NCBI GenBank assembly: GCA_024362935.1
Contig: JANCRA010000009.1
Coordinates: 12,046,001-12,110,000, forward strand
Direction of reading: 5' to 3'
Length of the DNA: 64,000 bases
Source: Setophaga petechia
Taxonomy: Eukaryota; Chordata; Aves; Passeriformes; Parulidae
A program made the position numbers and the translations under genes. The stretch's first letter is position 1, and every line of letters starts with the position of its first letter. Below are positions 39,001 to 52,300 of this stretch, piece by piece. Below the pieces are notes generated by a model, which made no database searches, was not told the DNA's origin, and was given only the letters and a program-made list of their open reading frames with translations.

Positions 39001-42000
39001 AATACTTACAGGTTTTCTTTCTTTTGAAACCTCAGCGCCTTTGAAAACAGTTCCTGAAATTTTTATAGCCTTGGGTTTGTTTTGGTGAGAAGGGCATGTA
39101 TGAGGAAGAAGCTGCTTTGAAACTCTCAGGTTCCGTGACTTTTTCTTTGATTTTGTTCTTAAAATACATCTTTATTGAAATTTTTTCCTAGAGTTATTAT
39201 TTCAGGCTGAGCACACTTTAGCATACTGATCCCTTTTCATAAACAGCTGCCAGCTGTGTTTTGTTGCTTGAAAATAGATAAAATACAGTTGGAAGGTGAT
39301 TGCTGGATTATTTTTATGTGTGCATTAAAAATCTTTGTTGTTCATTTATTACAATATAATCATTCATGTCAACTTTTTATTTTAAAATTTATTGTACTCT
39401 GCCACTTGATGTAACATAACATGGGAAGTAAGTGAAAGATACACCATTTTATTACAGTTCCACTTTGTCAGCCCATATGATATTTCCAGTCACACGAGAC
39501 AGACTGGCTTTTATGAGAATTACTGGGTGTACAGGGCCCTTGTGGCAGAGGCAGTAACTCACGACACTGTCACATTCCAGAGATATTTTCACAGCCTTGG
39601 AGCAGCCACAGCCAAGGAAGCAATGAGATACAGGTATGTACTGGCATACAGGTTGCCTCGCTGTATGCCACTACATGACCCCTCAAAAACACAGTTTTAA
39701 AAGGGGTTTCATTTTTTAAGGATTGCTCTTGCCCTGCCAATAAAATTAGAAGTCAGAAGGATTTAGTAACTCATTTAAATCTCTGCAGTGAATGAGCACA
39801 GCACAGAAAAGTGTTCCAGTGGCTGCTAGTCAACTGAGAAAATATTTATTAACATAATGCTTTTTATCTGCAGATTCACCTTTTGCAAAGACAGTCAGAT
39901 TCATTACCTGATTTTTATAAATAAAGAAACTGTAACAATTTACTGTTAGAGTTTGCAATGTAAAGTAAATATTTGGAAGCAAAACAAACAATAATCCCAA
40001 AAAACACAGCTGCTTTGCTGATGTTTATTTATTAATTTCTGTCCATAATTTTACTTCCTGCTTTTGTTTTCATGGATTTGTGAAGCAGCAAGTCAGAGAT
40101 CAAACTTGTTTTCTGAGAAATAAGCCCCTGCATGCTCTTTACGTGCCTGTCAGTAGCAGATGTATATCGTATTTTCAGACCTAGCATGAAAAAGTGCAGC
40201 AGTCTCTGGTTTTAAATGCAGCTTTAATTCAATTTGGATATAATATCTGTAATAACATTTCCTTTACTTCCTTCCATGGTACCATCATAGTACATCTTGT
40301 ATTCTCAGGTGGAAGAGCTAGATAGGCTAATCAGTGTCCTCCATCTGTAATGATTGCCTCTGCAGTGCTCCTTTTTTCCCCCTAAATGTTAGCATCACTG
40401 TTAGCAAATGGATAAAATAATTTTCAGACACAAAATGTTGTTGCCATTCAGCTCTGTTAACACCATTCCCTTCATTTCATACAAGGATAACCCAGTCCAA
40501 CTCTTAAATGAGTGACCCATATGGGCATGGAACAACCTCAGCACTATATACACTGTTCTCTAACAGCATCTCTGCATTTTTTAGTGCATCTTCAGGTTGC
40601 CCAAAGCACCTCTGAGCTCCTCCATCATATTTGCTCCCCTGATAAACAGGCTGTTTACCCACACAGTGCACAAGAAAAATGCCTCTGATGGTAGCTGCCA
40701 GTCCTTGCCCTCAAGCACACCTGACACTGCTTTTTCCTGGAACAACACAGGTATTTTAACTGAACCTGGTGACTCCTGTTGGAAGGTTTTAGCCTATTCC
40801 AGCATTCCTTTAGAGCTCATAATCTCCAGTTCCTCCCTCAGGTGCAATGAGTCACCAAGAGATTTCTCCTAATGCCAATCCCCTGTCTACCTGATCCAGC
40901 TCTTTCCAAACAAGATCCATGTCACAGGGACAGTACTAGCCTAGCTGGAAGGATTTTTAATCTCTGGACGACTGTTAGCAGCTCTAAAAGTAACTCTCAC
41001 CTCAAACAAGGAGTTAATGTCTTTGTTTTGGATAAAATGAACTGCACAGGGCCAATTTAGCAGGGAAGTTCTGCCTAAGAAATGGGTCAGACCTGCTGCC
41101 ATGTGAGATGCCTTGCACCCACAATGGCTGCCTCTGGACTTCTTGGGATCAGACTTAATTCAGACTCTTGCAAAAGAAACTGCTCTTTGACACACCCCTC
41201 AAAGTAGAAAGAAAGTAAAAATACAGGTGGCACAGGAGCAGCAGCCAGTGCTGTTCACATCACTGAGACACTGTGAGCACAGCAATGTTTATCCTCCTTC
41301 AGCATAAACTGGTTTGATGAGTGTGAGTCTATCATAAAAGATGTTTGCCCACTGGGTAAATGTCTTTCTCCTAATTGTTTGCTAATTAGCAAACAGCTAA
41401 CCCCACTTATTATCAAAATTCTTTCTCCAGAGAAAATGGTGCCAAGAGTTTCATAAATCCTTTTCCCTCATCCTTTTTAATTTTAAAAATTGTTCCAAGT
41501 ATCATTTGGTAGCTATCACCTAAGGAGGCATTCCATTTGAGTTAATCAGCTCCTGCAAGGTTATCTGTGATCTATCTGAAAGTGCCTTAGCCAGAATCTT
41601 GCTTTCTGTCTTAATTAGCAATTACTGACCTAAAATTGTCACTTACCATAGGCATTTGTACTGACCTCTCAAATTAAGATCATCCACAAAATTAAAACTG
41701 GAAGAAGCCTATTTGGTCACTTACTCTATCTTCAAAAGTGCATTTATTATTCATGGTGTGTGGCAGGGAATGTAAGTGTAGGGTATGATTGAGAGCACCG
41801 CAGGTGACTAGTCTTTGAAATGTAAATACAATTAATGAGTGTACCTGTCTTCCCTCAGGATCTGTCTTTGCCTGCTTTGTCATTCTGATTATTTTTCTTC
41901 TCTTTGAAGGGGCTCCTGATTTTCTTTCCTTCCTTCTCACTCAAGACTGAAATAACATTTGGCAGAAGGATCCTGAGTGGTAAAAAGCACAGGAAATATT

Positions 42001-43516
42001 CCATGGATTTCACAAAACACCTGCTTTACTAGCATGCCTTTCATATCTCATTGTGACCAGGAGTGAGCTAAGTGTTGCCTTTATACTTTGGCACAAAAAT
42101 CATTTGACATGAACATACTATCACAAGTTTAAAAAAAGAACACCAGCTTGCTTGCAGTGAAAGCCCACATTGGCAACACTGAGCTATAGTGAAACTGTGC
42201 CATTCACTAGCTGTCACAGGCTGCCAACTAAAAACATCACATTTCATACAGCAAAGTAGATTGTCCCAGAGAAAACCAAGAAAAATTATTTGGGAACACT
42301 TGAGGTCAGCCAAGAAAGAGAGCAGCACAGTAGGTCCCCAGCTCTCAGTCTTCAAATTCCCCATGCCCAATCTTTATTCTTTATGATTGTATACAGTGGC
42401 TTGCAAAGAGGTTAAAACATATAAGAACCAACACCTACTCCATGTCCTGGGATAGAACTGCAGATAGCTCCAACAAGCTGCCAGGACAGAGGTGGTGGCT
42501 GCTAAGAGAAACACAGATGGACCAGTGGTCTTATCTAGGAAGTGCCAAACCCATCTCTACTGAAACATCACCTAAGGCTCAAATGATTGGGACACAATTT
42601 ACTAATGCCAGGATCGCTGAAACAGAGCATTCAATTTCTTCCAGAAGTTCGCCAACTGTACATAACTGTAGAAGACAGAGAACTTGCTAAAGGAATGTTT
42701 AACTGTTACTGGTGCCAACTTGAAAACAAGCATCCATAGCATTAAAAAGGAAAAAAAAATTTAAAAAGCAAAAACCTGGAGTAGAAACCAGGGGTCCTGG
42801 TTAATTTGGACAGAAAATAATTTCAATTTTGATGACAGAGAAAATTCTGAGCCAATTTCTCAAGTGTTGAAGTTAATGACAAATTATTTTAATCTTAGCC
42901 ATTTTGTGAAATGTAACTAATTCCTGACATGCACCTCGAATGATGTACTATTGATTAGCCTTCAGGGTACATTGAACAATAGACGTCAAAATCTTTAAAT
43001 AACATTCCTCACAGGAGTTAGCACTTGGGCTTCAGAGATGGGGAATAAAGTATGAATGTACCATTTACCCTTTGCACAGCTGATCTCTGCAGAGCACAGA
43101 AAGTTTCAACAGAAGTACTTGCTGCCTTTAGTTTCTTGATCCTTTTTTTAAGATGGGTTTCACCTCTGGTTTTCTCTGCTATCATGAAGCTGACTACTCT
43201 GCAACCCCTCAGACATCTTCAGTGCTTAAGTCCCACGTGGGAGGGAGCAGCTTGGAGTTTTCATTTCCAGCTAGCGGGAGGTGTTGCTGGATAAAAGCGA
43301 GGGTAATCCTCTCAGCATGCAATTCAGCAGCAATTCTAAGCAGGTCTCGAAAGGTGAAATCAGCTGAAGAAATGGATCCTCTGAGAGGTTGGTCCTGTCC
43401 TAGTCAGTGTTCAGGAGTCTATCTGCACTGCCTCTTCCACTTTATCTGCAAGGCATGTGTGCTGTGCCCAGTAGTTTCAGCACAGCTCTGTTGTTGGGTC
43501 ATGTGTGTGCAGGCTC
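36063..43516. other. Gene desert, right block
   Basis: No gene, RNA or recognisable transposon found. Mostly unique AT-rich DNA, including the paired E-boxes at 39.24 kb. Short frames at 40.6-41.1 kb and 42.4-42.7 kb lack domain or splice support. Confidence 0.7.
39244..39256. promoter_or_regulatory. Paired CAGCTG E-boxes
   Basis: CAGCTGCCAGCTG: two perfect E-boxes one base apart in non-repetitive AT-rich DNA. Closely paired E-boxes can bind bHLH dimers; function here is unproven. Confidence 0.2.
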
Positions 43517-43572
43517 AGCTGGACTTGATCTCAGAGGCCTTTTCCAACCTAAATAATTCTGTGATTCTGTTC
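43517..43572 (+). mobile_element. Short CR1 LINE 3' tail
   Basis: Only the last ~55 bases: 'ctggacttgatctcagaggc', CTTTTCCAACCTAAA and ATTCTGTGATTCTG. It lies inside a chance 163-codon frame spanning 43153-43644. Confidence 0.85.
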
Positions 43573-43891
43573 CAGGCTGGAGAGGCAGCAGTGCCCACCC
43601 AGAAGGCACCCACTTGCCAGGTTAACATTCTGTATTTTTGGTAAAAGGACTTGCACAGGATTCACATGAAGGAAAAAAAAAAGGCAGAAAACTCAGTTTT
43701 ATTTCTGACAGCCACCTGCGTGAGCTCAAGGGTCCCTGTTCCCTGCAGCAGAGCCCAGCACCTCAGTTCCGCATCACACTGCCTCTAAGCAAGAGCTGCA
43801 ACTGCCCCTAAGGGAGAGGAAGCAGCATCTAAGGGAGTGGACCTCTAAAACATTCCCAGAAAGCACAACACTTACTGATCATCATCACACT

Positions 43892-44035
43892 ATCTCTCAA
43901 GGTGGAAGCCACTCCTAAGGATCATCAAGTCCAACTCTGTGCTCCTCACAGGACAACTAAAACTAAACATGACAGCAACATCCAGACAACTCCTTGAACT
44001 CTGACAGGCTTGGTAGCATGACCACTTCCCCTGAT
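43892..44035 (-). mobile_element. CR1 LINE fragment
   Basis: Reverse-complement CR1 signature: GATCATCAAGTCCAACTCTG, 'cctcacaggacaac', 'tccagacaactccttgaact' and 'ctgacaggcttggtagcatg'. The 3' octamer tail is absent or diverged. Confidence 0.85.
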
Positions 44036-45995
44036 GCCTATGGATATAAAGTCAATTTCCTGAAAAATTACTAGCAAGGAAAGACATGCAGACATATAAG
44101 ATACTTGCACCAATGTGTGTTTAAATTTGTGTTTTAGACTGTGGAAGACAAGTCAGGATCAGCAGGGGGAAATGCTGGCTCTCAGGATGAGTGATTGCCA
44201 TGTTCTCACAGAAATTCCGTCATTATACCATTTTTCCATCCTCGGCTACTCTTGATTCATCCCAGGTAATAAAGGATAAAAATGAAAACTGAACAAGCAG
44301 CACACCACCTACAGAGATTCATACTGGTGTTTCTGACTCCTAGACAAAGCTGCTGAGGCCTTTTGAAAGAGCAAGTTGATCCTCTGACCTAACAAACCTC
44401 CAACATAGCTCAGGTCTCTCCACCCCACCCAGCAACACTGCCCCTATGCATTTCACAACCCCCTACATACATTCCTCTTCTCCCACATGAGCTTTTGGCG
44501 TTGGTTTTTTGGGGAGGGGGAAGTGTTTTGTCATCCTTTGAACTCAACACTTTATCACACACTATACATTAGTAGTAGGGAAATCAAAAACTGTTCCACT
44601 TTTAAAAATCAGTAGATAAGGCTCTGGGAAAGAGCAGGTCAATTTTTAGGTGCAGTAATTATGCCCCCCCTATTACAAAGTTATGCTCTACGTTGTAATG
44701 AACTTAAGTATTCCTTTCCACTATCACTGCTTAGTTTAATGTTTCTCCAGGATCCTTTGACAGTGAAGACATTCACAATATGACAAGTTACCAGTGCCGT
44801 GGATTTGGGTGACAAGCATATGGAAGGAAAAAAACTCTCATAATCTCTTTCTTCAGGAGCCCCACTGAGCAGGAAACAGGGCAGCACCATCTTACTGAGA
44901 ATGAATCTGAATGCAAGCTGTGCATTAACACCCCACATGGAACCCTTAAGTCCTTGAGAACAGCAGCAGTATTTAATTAACTTAAGCTTTAAATACTGTC
45001 TAGTAATAGCCTAAATTAGCATTGAGAAGTAATCAAAAGCACGAATTCAGTAATTTTTATAGTACCATGGTACACAGACATAACATGTGAAAGACTTGCA
45101 GCACAGGTATTGTTGGCTCTCTATTATTATCATTATTATTATTTTGGGAGGCTGTTTTTTCACTTTTTCTTGTTGCTTGTATTTATTTAGATTTTTTTTA
45201 ACTTCAGTGGCTCCCTTCAGTTTTACAGCATGTGTGGGATATGCCACCTTTCTGAGAGATGTCTACATCAAAGCAGATGAATGCACCTAGACTGTCAGAG
45301 ACAGTGTGAAAAAAACAATTCAGCATTTTTATTCATATTTGCTACAATTTATTTTGCCATTTTTAAAATGTCACATATCAGTTTAAAAGGTAAAAGATAC
45401 TTGTAGAAAGCTGAAACTTTCCCTTTCATTAAAAAAATAGTCCAAGTAATAAACTTTACCTGAAAAGCATTATGTAGGTTGAGGCAAACCCAAGAGTGTC
45501 AGACAGCAAGTAAACTTGCTTTATGAAGGTATAATCCTTCTAAACAAGGTGTTACATGTGATTTACAAGCAACACCAAAGCATTGCTTCTCCACAATTTC
45601 AATGCAACTGCTTACAAAGAAAAAAGAAAGAAAACATTTGGTGTGAGCACACCACAGAAAACACTCAGGTTATAAAAAAGAAGCCAAACACTAAGATGTT
45701 TAGATCAGAAGGCAGAACATACATGTTCAAGGTGGAACTTGGCAGAACATGGAAAAAACATCTTTTTCCTTCAGCCTTGCCCATCTGTGATTAACAAACA
45801 AAAACCAAGCACACAGCACCTGTGTTCTCTCTTCTTAATGTCAGCTTACAAATACTGCAAAGCAGTTCTGATCTTGCACATCTTCCAAGGCAATGTGCTG
45901 TCTTTCTGAAAGGCCAATGTATTTTGTATGGCTCTGAAGATGGATTTGTGGCTGTCAAAAAATCCATCTGGTTTCTAAAGCTGCACAAACATTGT
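44036..45995. other. RFC3 3' flank
   Basis: Unassigned sequence downstream of the predicted RFC3 cleavage site, with one ATT microsatellite. No converging gene is visible. Confidence 0.7.
45120..45145. repeat. (ATT)n microsatellite
   Basis: CTATTATTATCATTATTATTATT, an interrupted trinucleotide run about 850 bases past the RFC3 poly(A) signal. Confidence 0.9.
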
Positions 45996-46001
45996 TTTAT
46001 T
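45996..46001 (-). terminator. RFC3: RFC3 poly(A) signal AATAAA
   Basis: A canonical AATAAA on the minus strand lies 125 bases past the stop, followed closely by a GT-rich stretch (TGTTTGTG). This predicts a short 3' UTR ending near 45975-45985. Other AATAAA matches occur further downstream, so longer forms are possible. Confidence 0.65.
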
Positions 46002-46125
46002 AAATAGCAAAACAAAAATATTTGACTTAGAACTAGACCCACGTGTAATCAAGCACTGACAACTAGACATTTGCAACACCACTGGTATCTTGACACAACA
46101 TTCTGTGTACAACTCTGAGCATCAG

Positions 46126-46317
46126 TTAGAACATTATGTCATCCAGCCCATCCTCCATGAACTTCTTGTAAATTGCCATAAACTTTGCAACAAATGCTTC
46201 CAGATGATAAATGGCTTTGCTGCCCAGTTGCAAGCGGTGTTCATAGAAGGCTGCCATCTGGGCCACTTCTCCTTTCAGCTGTCCATCACAATTATTTAGA
46301 AGTTCTGTCAGGAGACC
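46126..46317 (-). CDS. RFC3: RFC3 exon 9 (residues 294-356 and stop)
   Basis: Acceptor CCATTTTAG precedes GGT (Gly294). The 63 codons run from [20 protein letters not shown] through collar helices to EDGLDDIMF and a TAA at 46128-46126. The length from the acceptor to the stop is as expected for the family. Confidence 0.97.
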   Translation of the reverse strand, partial: GLLTELLNNCDGQLKGEVAQMAAFYEHRLQLGSKAIYHLEAFVAKFMAIYKKFMEDGLDDIMF

Positions 46318-49300
46318 CTAAAATGGGAAAAAACAGGGCAGTATTTGAAAAATTATGTATTTTTGTTAGGAGGATAACGTTGGTTCTCTGAAAATAACTA
46401 ACCATTAACCAATAGTTCACACATTATTCCAACAGAAAATATATTCATTTACTGGGATAATTTATGCCTTAATAAAAGAAAATTAATTAACCTCATCTCC
46501 AAACACTATAACCTCTACTGCATATAGGAACATGACCTGAGGAGAATTCCTACCAAGACAGCAAGTGTATTAAAACCACTTAGTTATATCTTGACAGCAT
46601 CAAGCACAAAGAGAAACAACATTAATAAAAACCAAGGAAAGGGTTATTTAGAATTTAAGTGTCTCTGTCTGTATTTATGAACGTATTTATGTGTAGACAC
46701 ACAAAACAACTTGACTTCAATACTTCAGTTGTTACAAAACCCCAAGATGAATTATTTTAGAGACAGCAATAAAATCATCACAAATCCATCTCAATTAAAA
46801 CAGCCAGGATTAAGTGAGAAGTATCTCTAGATCATTTCAACTTTATGAAGAGGGAGTGAGTAGAGAACATGCACTTTTTCCTCTCAAACACAGCAATGCA
46901 GGATCTACTAACCTACTGTAAGAAAGGAAAGCTAAAGACACATCTAAGTACCGAAACCATCAGAAAGCAGAAATTTGTTAATGTCAAAAGAAATTATGTC
47001 TGATGGCAAAGCAAACACTACTAGGTTAAGTTGCAAACATTATTTTTGATCTTTGTTCTACTCTAGCTGCCTTCAGTATCTTTAAAATAAAAACATGTAC
47101 ATCCCACTTGCTTTTTTCCTCCCAAGGTGACATCTGTCTTTGAATAGTTCTGCTGGACACCTCTCCACAAAGACATAGCAAATAATGAATTTATAACAAC
47201 AAAACTTATAAAAGAAAACCAATCATATAAAAATTAGCCCACAGAATTATTTAATTATTAAGGCTGTGAAAGACCACCAAGATCCTCAACTATGCTTTAA
47301 TATAGTAATTGGCCTGAGAAGTGAAGGGGACTAAGAATGTCCACCTTTATTTTTACTCAGCTATGATCCTGTTTTTCTTTGACCACTGAACAAGTTTTAG
47401 TCTGTTTGGAAAGGACACAGCTTTTCATCAATATCTGGATAATTTATGATGTTTTGGTGCATTTTTTTAAAAAAAGCTTTAGTTGAGACAGTCATGATAT
47501 TAAAATGTATAGCACGTGAAGAGCTATAGCTGAATTACCTTAATTATAATCTCAGGAGGGATGCAGTGTGTCAGGAGTTCATAAAGCCGTCCACGGACTT
47601 CTAAAAGCCTGTTGGAAAGACACCACAAAATATGAGAAGTATGATCCCAAAGCATACTAATGTCTTTCACAAGTAGTGAAATACACTGCAGGAAAAGAGG
47701 CAACCCAAGAAATGTCTCTTTTTTGCTTTTGGTTTTGGGTGTTATTTTGAAACCAAAAGCATTGCATGAGTCAATTTCAATTCAAAGGCTGCATATCACC
47801 TTTTACTCAAAAGATAAATGACACATACTCTAGTTACAATGGCCTCAGTTAATCTAGAAGCTACAAGGCTATTGCAATTTGTCTCAGGATTGTTTCCCTT
47901 TAATTTTTCTTCATATCTAAGTTATTCATGCTTAAGACTAGTGACTAATTTACGACAGCCAGAGAGTTCCTTTGTGCTGTTTTTCTGTCTTCATTGTTTA
48001 TAAGAAAGGGCAAGACAATAAGTTGGCAGAGCTGACACAATTAGCCAAAGCCCAGCTTTTGAAAACAGAAGGGCAGATGCTACAAGCATTTAAATTAAGT
48101 GACATCTTGTGCAAATAATACATGGATCAGGCTAAAAGGATCAGGCTTTGGGTATGACAGTGAGATGGACACAAGAGTCATCTCCTAATGTGCTCAAAAA
48201 AAGCAATGAATTCTCACTCCCAGTTCTTTTACAAAGGTGCTTTATGCTAAAGATGGTCAAAGAGAAACTTCACATAAAAACAAACAAACCAGACCAACCA
48301 CACACACCCACCATTCCCACACCACAAAAAAACACCCAATGGGGAAACACAACATGCAACTGAGCTAAGGTCACTTCAGATTATTAAGCTTTGACAGGGA
48401 AAAACAATAGTTCTTCAGTTCCTGATACTCATTCATACTCTCTGGCAATTTTAAAGCTCCTCTCCTCTGGCCGCAAAGTACCAGCTCCAGTCAGAAATAC
48501 AGAAAATTACACATAACTGGAGACACCACATTTTTGAATACAACTTTTTTTTTAGGTTCCACAGTACATGGAAAACATCATTTATAGCTCTTAACAAATG
48601 CATTCACCTACCTTTGTGGTGTCTGTTGACCAACAATAACATTTGCAGTTTCTCTCAAATAAATTTCCCAGTCCATCTCAGGAATGTCTTGATCAGCAGT
48701 AAAAGGATACCTAAGAAATAATATCTTTTTAGAGATTACAATCTAAGCAAGTTGTTGCCTATTTTAACAAGGCCTTAGAAGCAAGGTCATTTATGTCTGA
48801 CAGTAGAACTTACATTAATTTTTGCAGTGACTTACTGTTGTACTCTGCAGGACTCACACATAAGTAGTGCTTTCCGAAGATTCCTGCCAGACTTCTCTGC
48901 AATCCTTTGAGCCAGCTCCTGAGGAAGAGTCAGGCCTTCTTTCTTACACACACTGGACAAGACATGGCAGATCTAAACAGAAAACAGAGAGTACAACACT
49001 TTGCAAACTGTTCAGCACCTACAGATTCTCCTGTTAGAAAGATTTCTGGACCAGAAATGGACCGGTCTTTCATAAGCCATGCTTGGAAAATCATCCAACA
49101 CAAAGGAAAACTATATCATTACGTGAAAATAAAATGTAAGTCCACACCAAGAACTTATCTAAGAATTTTATAGTAACTTATTTTTGCCTCTGTTTCAACG
49201 TACATCTTCAATGCTGGGAGCAGGCACTCGTACAGCAAGGCATCTGCTTTGAATGGGTCCTATAATTTTTGACATTGAGTTGCAGCACAGGATCAACCTG

Positions 49301-52300
49301 CAGGTCGCCATGTACTTCTCCATTGTTCTTCGCAAAGCATGCTGAGCGTCTTTAGTAAGTTTGTCAACTTCTGTTAACAGCACCACTGAAAAAAGGATTA
49401 AACATAGTGGGGTTCTGTATTAATATCAGATCTTTCTAAGAAAAAAATACTTTTGACATACAAGCAATAATACCAAAATAAGTGATAACACACAGAAAAA
49501 CACAGCACGGTTCCACAGGCAGAAAAATAAAGATTAAGATTACTTGCGTGCCTTTTTGACTGTACAATCTTCATGCAACACACAGGTACAAACAAAACAG
49601 TCAACTGAAATCTCCCCATGTTTAAGAAGAGTTTTGACTGGTTTTAACTGTTTTACTCACCTTTAAAATCTCGTTGAGTACTTGTCTCAAGCTGTTGGGA
49701 CTGTGCCACTGTCTTCAAGAGCTCCTGAATTACTACACGGTCATTGTTTCCCGCATCACTGCACCAGGAATTGAATAAATCTTGTTTTAAAACAACTTTA
49801 TATTGCATATAAAATACATCCTCCAAAAGACAAATAAACAAGCAAGAATGCCAAAAGAATTCAGAAGCTGTTGATTTAGAATTAAACTAATACCCATATA
49901 CTTTGTTGAAAGTTACCTCCTCTGTAATAAAAACAACCAGAAGTTTATGCAGGCACAATTGGATTAGTAGCACTTTATTCAAATATAGTAAATCCATTGT
50001 TAAATGTTTTATTAACTCATTAAAATAGAACCTCTTTTATTCAGATGAGAAACCTAAACTTTTTTTACCTAGTTTGAACAAAGCCACACAATGTGAACCT
50101 TTTTACTCATTATGGGAAGAACGATTAAGCCTAACCACGTAAGAGGATGCCTGACATAAATGTGGGTTTTTATTCTGCAGAGTCCTTCCCAGAAATTCAC
50201 TTCCTCTCCTTGTTAGCCATTCACCCCATTCCATGTTACTCAAGATGCACATGGACTTCACCATTGTTACAATTCAGTCAAACTTCACAGGCCACTGCAC
50301 AGCAGAGGTTTACTGTCTGGTCAGACATTTGCTCAGTTACTGAGAGCCTACAAATCAGGATATTAATCCTTAATCAAAACTCAGCACTTTTGTATTTGAA
50401 TTGAAATATAATTATTTTATGTTTCAAGCTCAAAGTAACAGGAAGAGTGCTAGTAGTATCAGGTTATCGCAGCCGGATTGAACGGTCACACATTTGATAT
50501 CACCAAAATGACATATTCAAAACAGTGATTACCAATAAGCCTCAGCTTTTATTGGTAATTAGCTGATAATTATTTGTGTCTGTATTAGCACACCAGCAGA
50601 TACTCACTAATCAATAAACAGATTAGCTGAAGAATGAGTTTTTAAAGGAGATCTGGCAGTGCAGAATAGCATATATGGCAAGGCAGCATGAGCTGTGGTT
50701 TAGCAGTAACCAACACCACCCAGTGCACAACGACATTCAATCATTGTGATTTAAAGCAACATTATGTGGTTTCAGGTAAATACAAATATTTGCTTTGGGT
50801 CTCCAAACTATCACCTCCAGTTTCATAACAGCCAAAGAAGAGGTAGACAGCTCCCACTAGAGCTTCTGTTGTTTAAATCAATATCAGACCTCACTCAAGA
50901 CAGGATCCACAGTATTTTGTAGTGGCCCTTCCCATGCTCTAAACACTTTATTTGGAGAGTGACAGGGTAAGCCTTTCTTTCAAATTCCTTAATTTTTGCG
51001 TTTGTGAGGGAACTAATGATACGGAGGTGCTAGTTCCAGTAGAAGTTCTTAATTAAAACTGAAATGGTGAAATCTGCCAATCCAGAATTGTCTCCGTTGC
51101 CCATTCCTCAACATCAGCATGCTTATATAGCCAGTTAAACAGAACATTTCTGCCTTAAGTATACAGCAATGCAAATTTTTGTTAATTTACAGCTGTTCAA
51201 TTAATAATCCTCTCCCTGCTCTCATTTGCAAACCAAACCCACAGACCACTACCTAACTTGCTTAGGCAACAAATCAGGCAATCAGTCCCTCATACAGCCA
51301 GGCTGAAGGCTCTCACAAAACAGCCAGTGGCTCACCTTTAAAGTGAGGCATTTTTACTGCACACTTACCTTGGGTTAACTTCAAGGTGATAATTACTTGC
51401 AATGGTGCTAATTTCTATCTTCTTCTTAGAAGGTGCCTACATAGAAAATAAGCACATTAAGTTTCAGAAAGTGTTCTAAAAATCTCTTGGAGCTTACACC
51501 TAGCTAAATAACAGGCAAATCAAGAGTCTCAGAGATCAAAGAACTCTGGAGACACAGACTTGCTTATTTTCTACAGTCCCAGCCTCACCTGCAAAGAAAA
51601 AAGGAATACTGACACATCATCCAGCCCATAAAATAGCCACAGCAGAGATACTATGGTCCAAAACGAACTCTAAGCAATAAATTAAAAAACCCACTCTGAA
51701 CAAAAGATCCTTCACCACAAGAACAGCCAAGCAGGCACAGAAAACAAGAGAGAACCCCACACCTGAAGGCCTGAAGAACATCTGGAAAATAATTTGTTTG
51801 TATAACCAAACTGGTATGATTAATTACATAAAAAGTTTGAAGATACTGAGTGCAAAATAAAAATTAATTTTTAAAACTCAAATAACTCCAAAGATCTCAC
51901 AATAGAAATATATCACTATTTCCACAAAATATATCACTATTTCCACATTACTTCACAGGAGATGGAAGATTTATTTTTTTACCGTTATACTCTGATGCTC
52001 AATCCTTAGTTTCTCCACTCCTGCACCATATAATTCCCTTAACAAACACATTATTCTTGTCTTTTTTCCAGCTCCTGATGGTCCATACACCAACAGATGA
52101 GGAAAGTCACCACATTGAACCTGAACAAAAAAGAAAGACAATTAGTTAGCTACCACAGTATTTTCCTTATAAGATCATTTGCCCTTCTATTTTCACCCAA
52201 GCTTACGTTAAATGTCTTTACCAGCTCCATCACAACATAGCACCAAGAATTAAAACTGCTGAAATCCTTCCCTGCAGCAACATTTCTATAAAACATATTT

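Noticed and set aside
43153..43644. 163-codon plus-strand open frame
   Set aside because: It runs through a CR1 3' tail (43517-43572), has no recognisable domain and lacks splice or promoter context.
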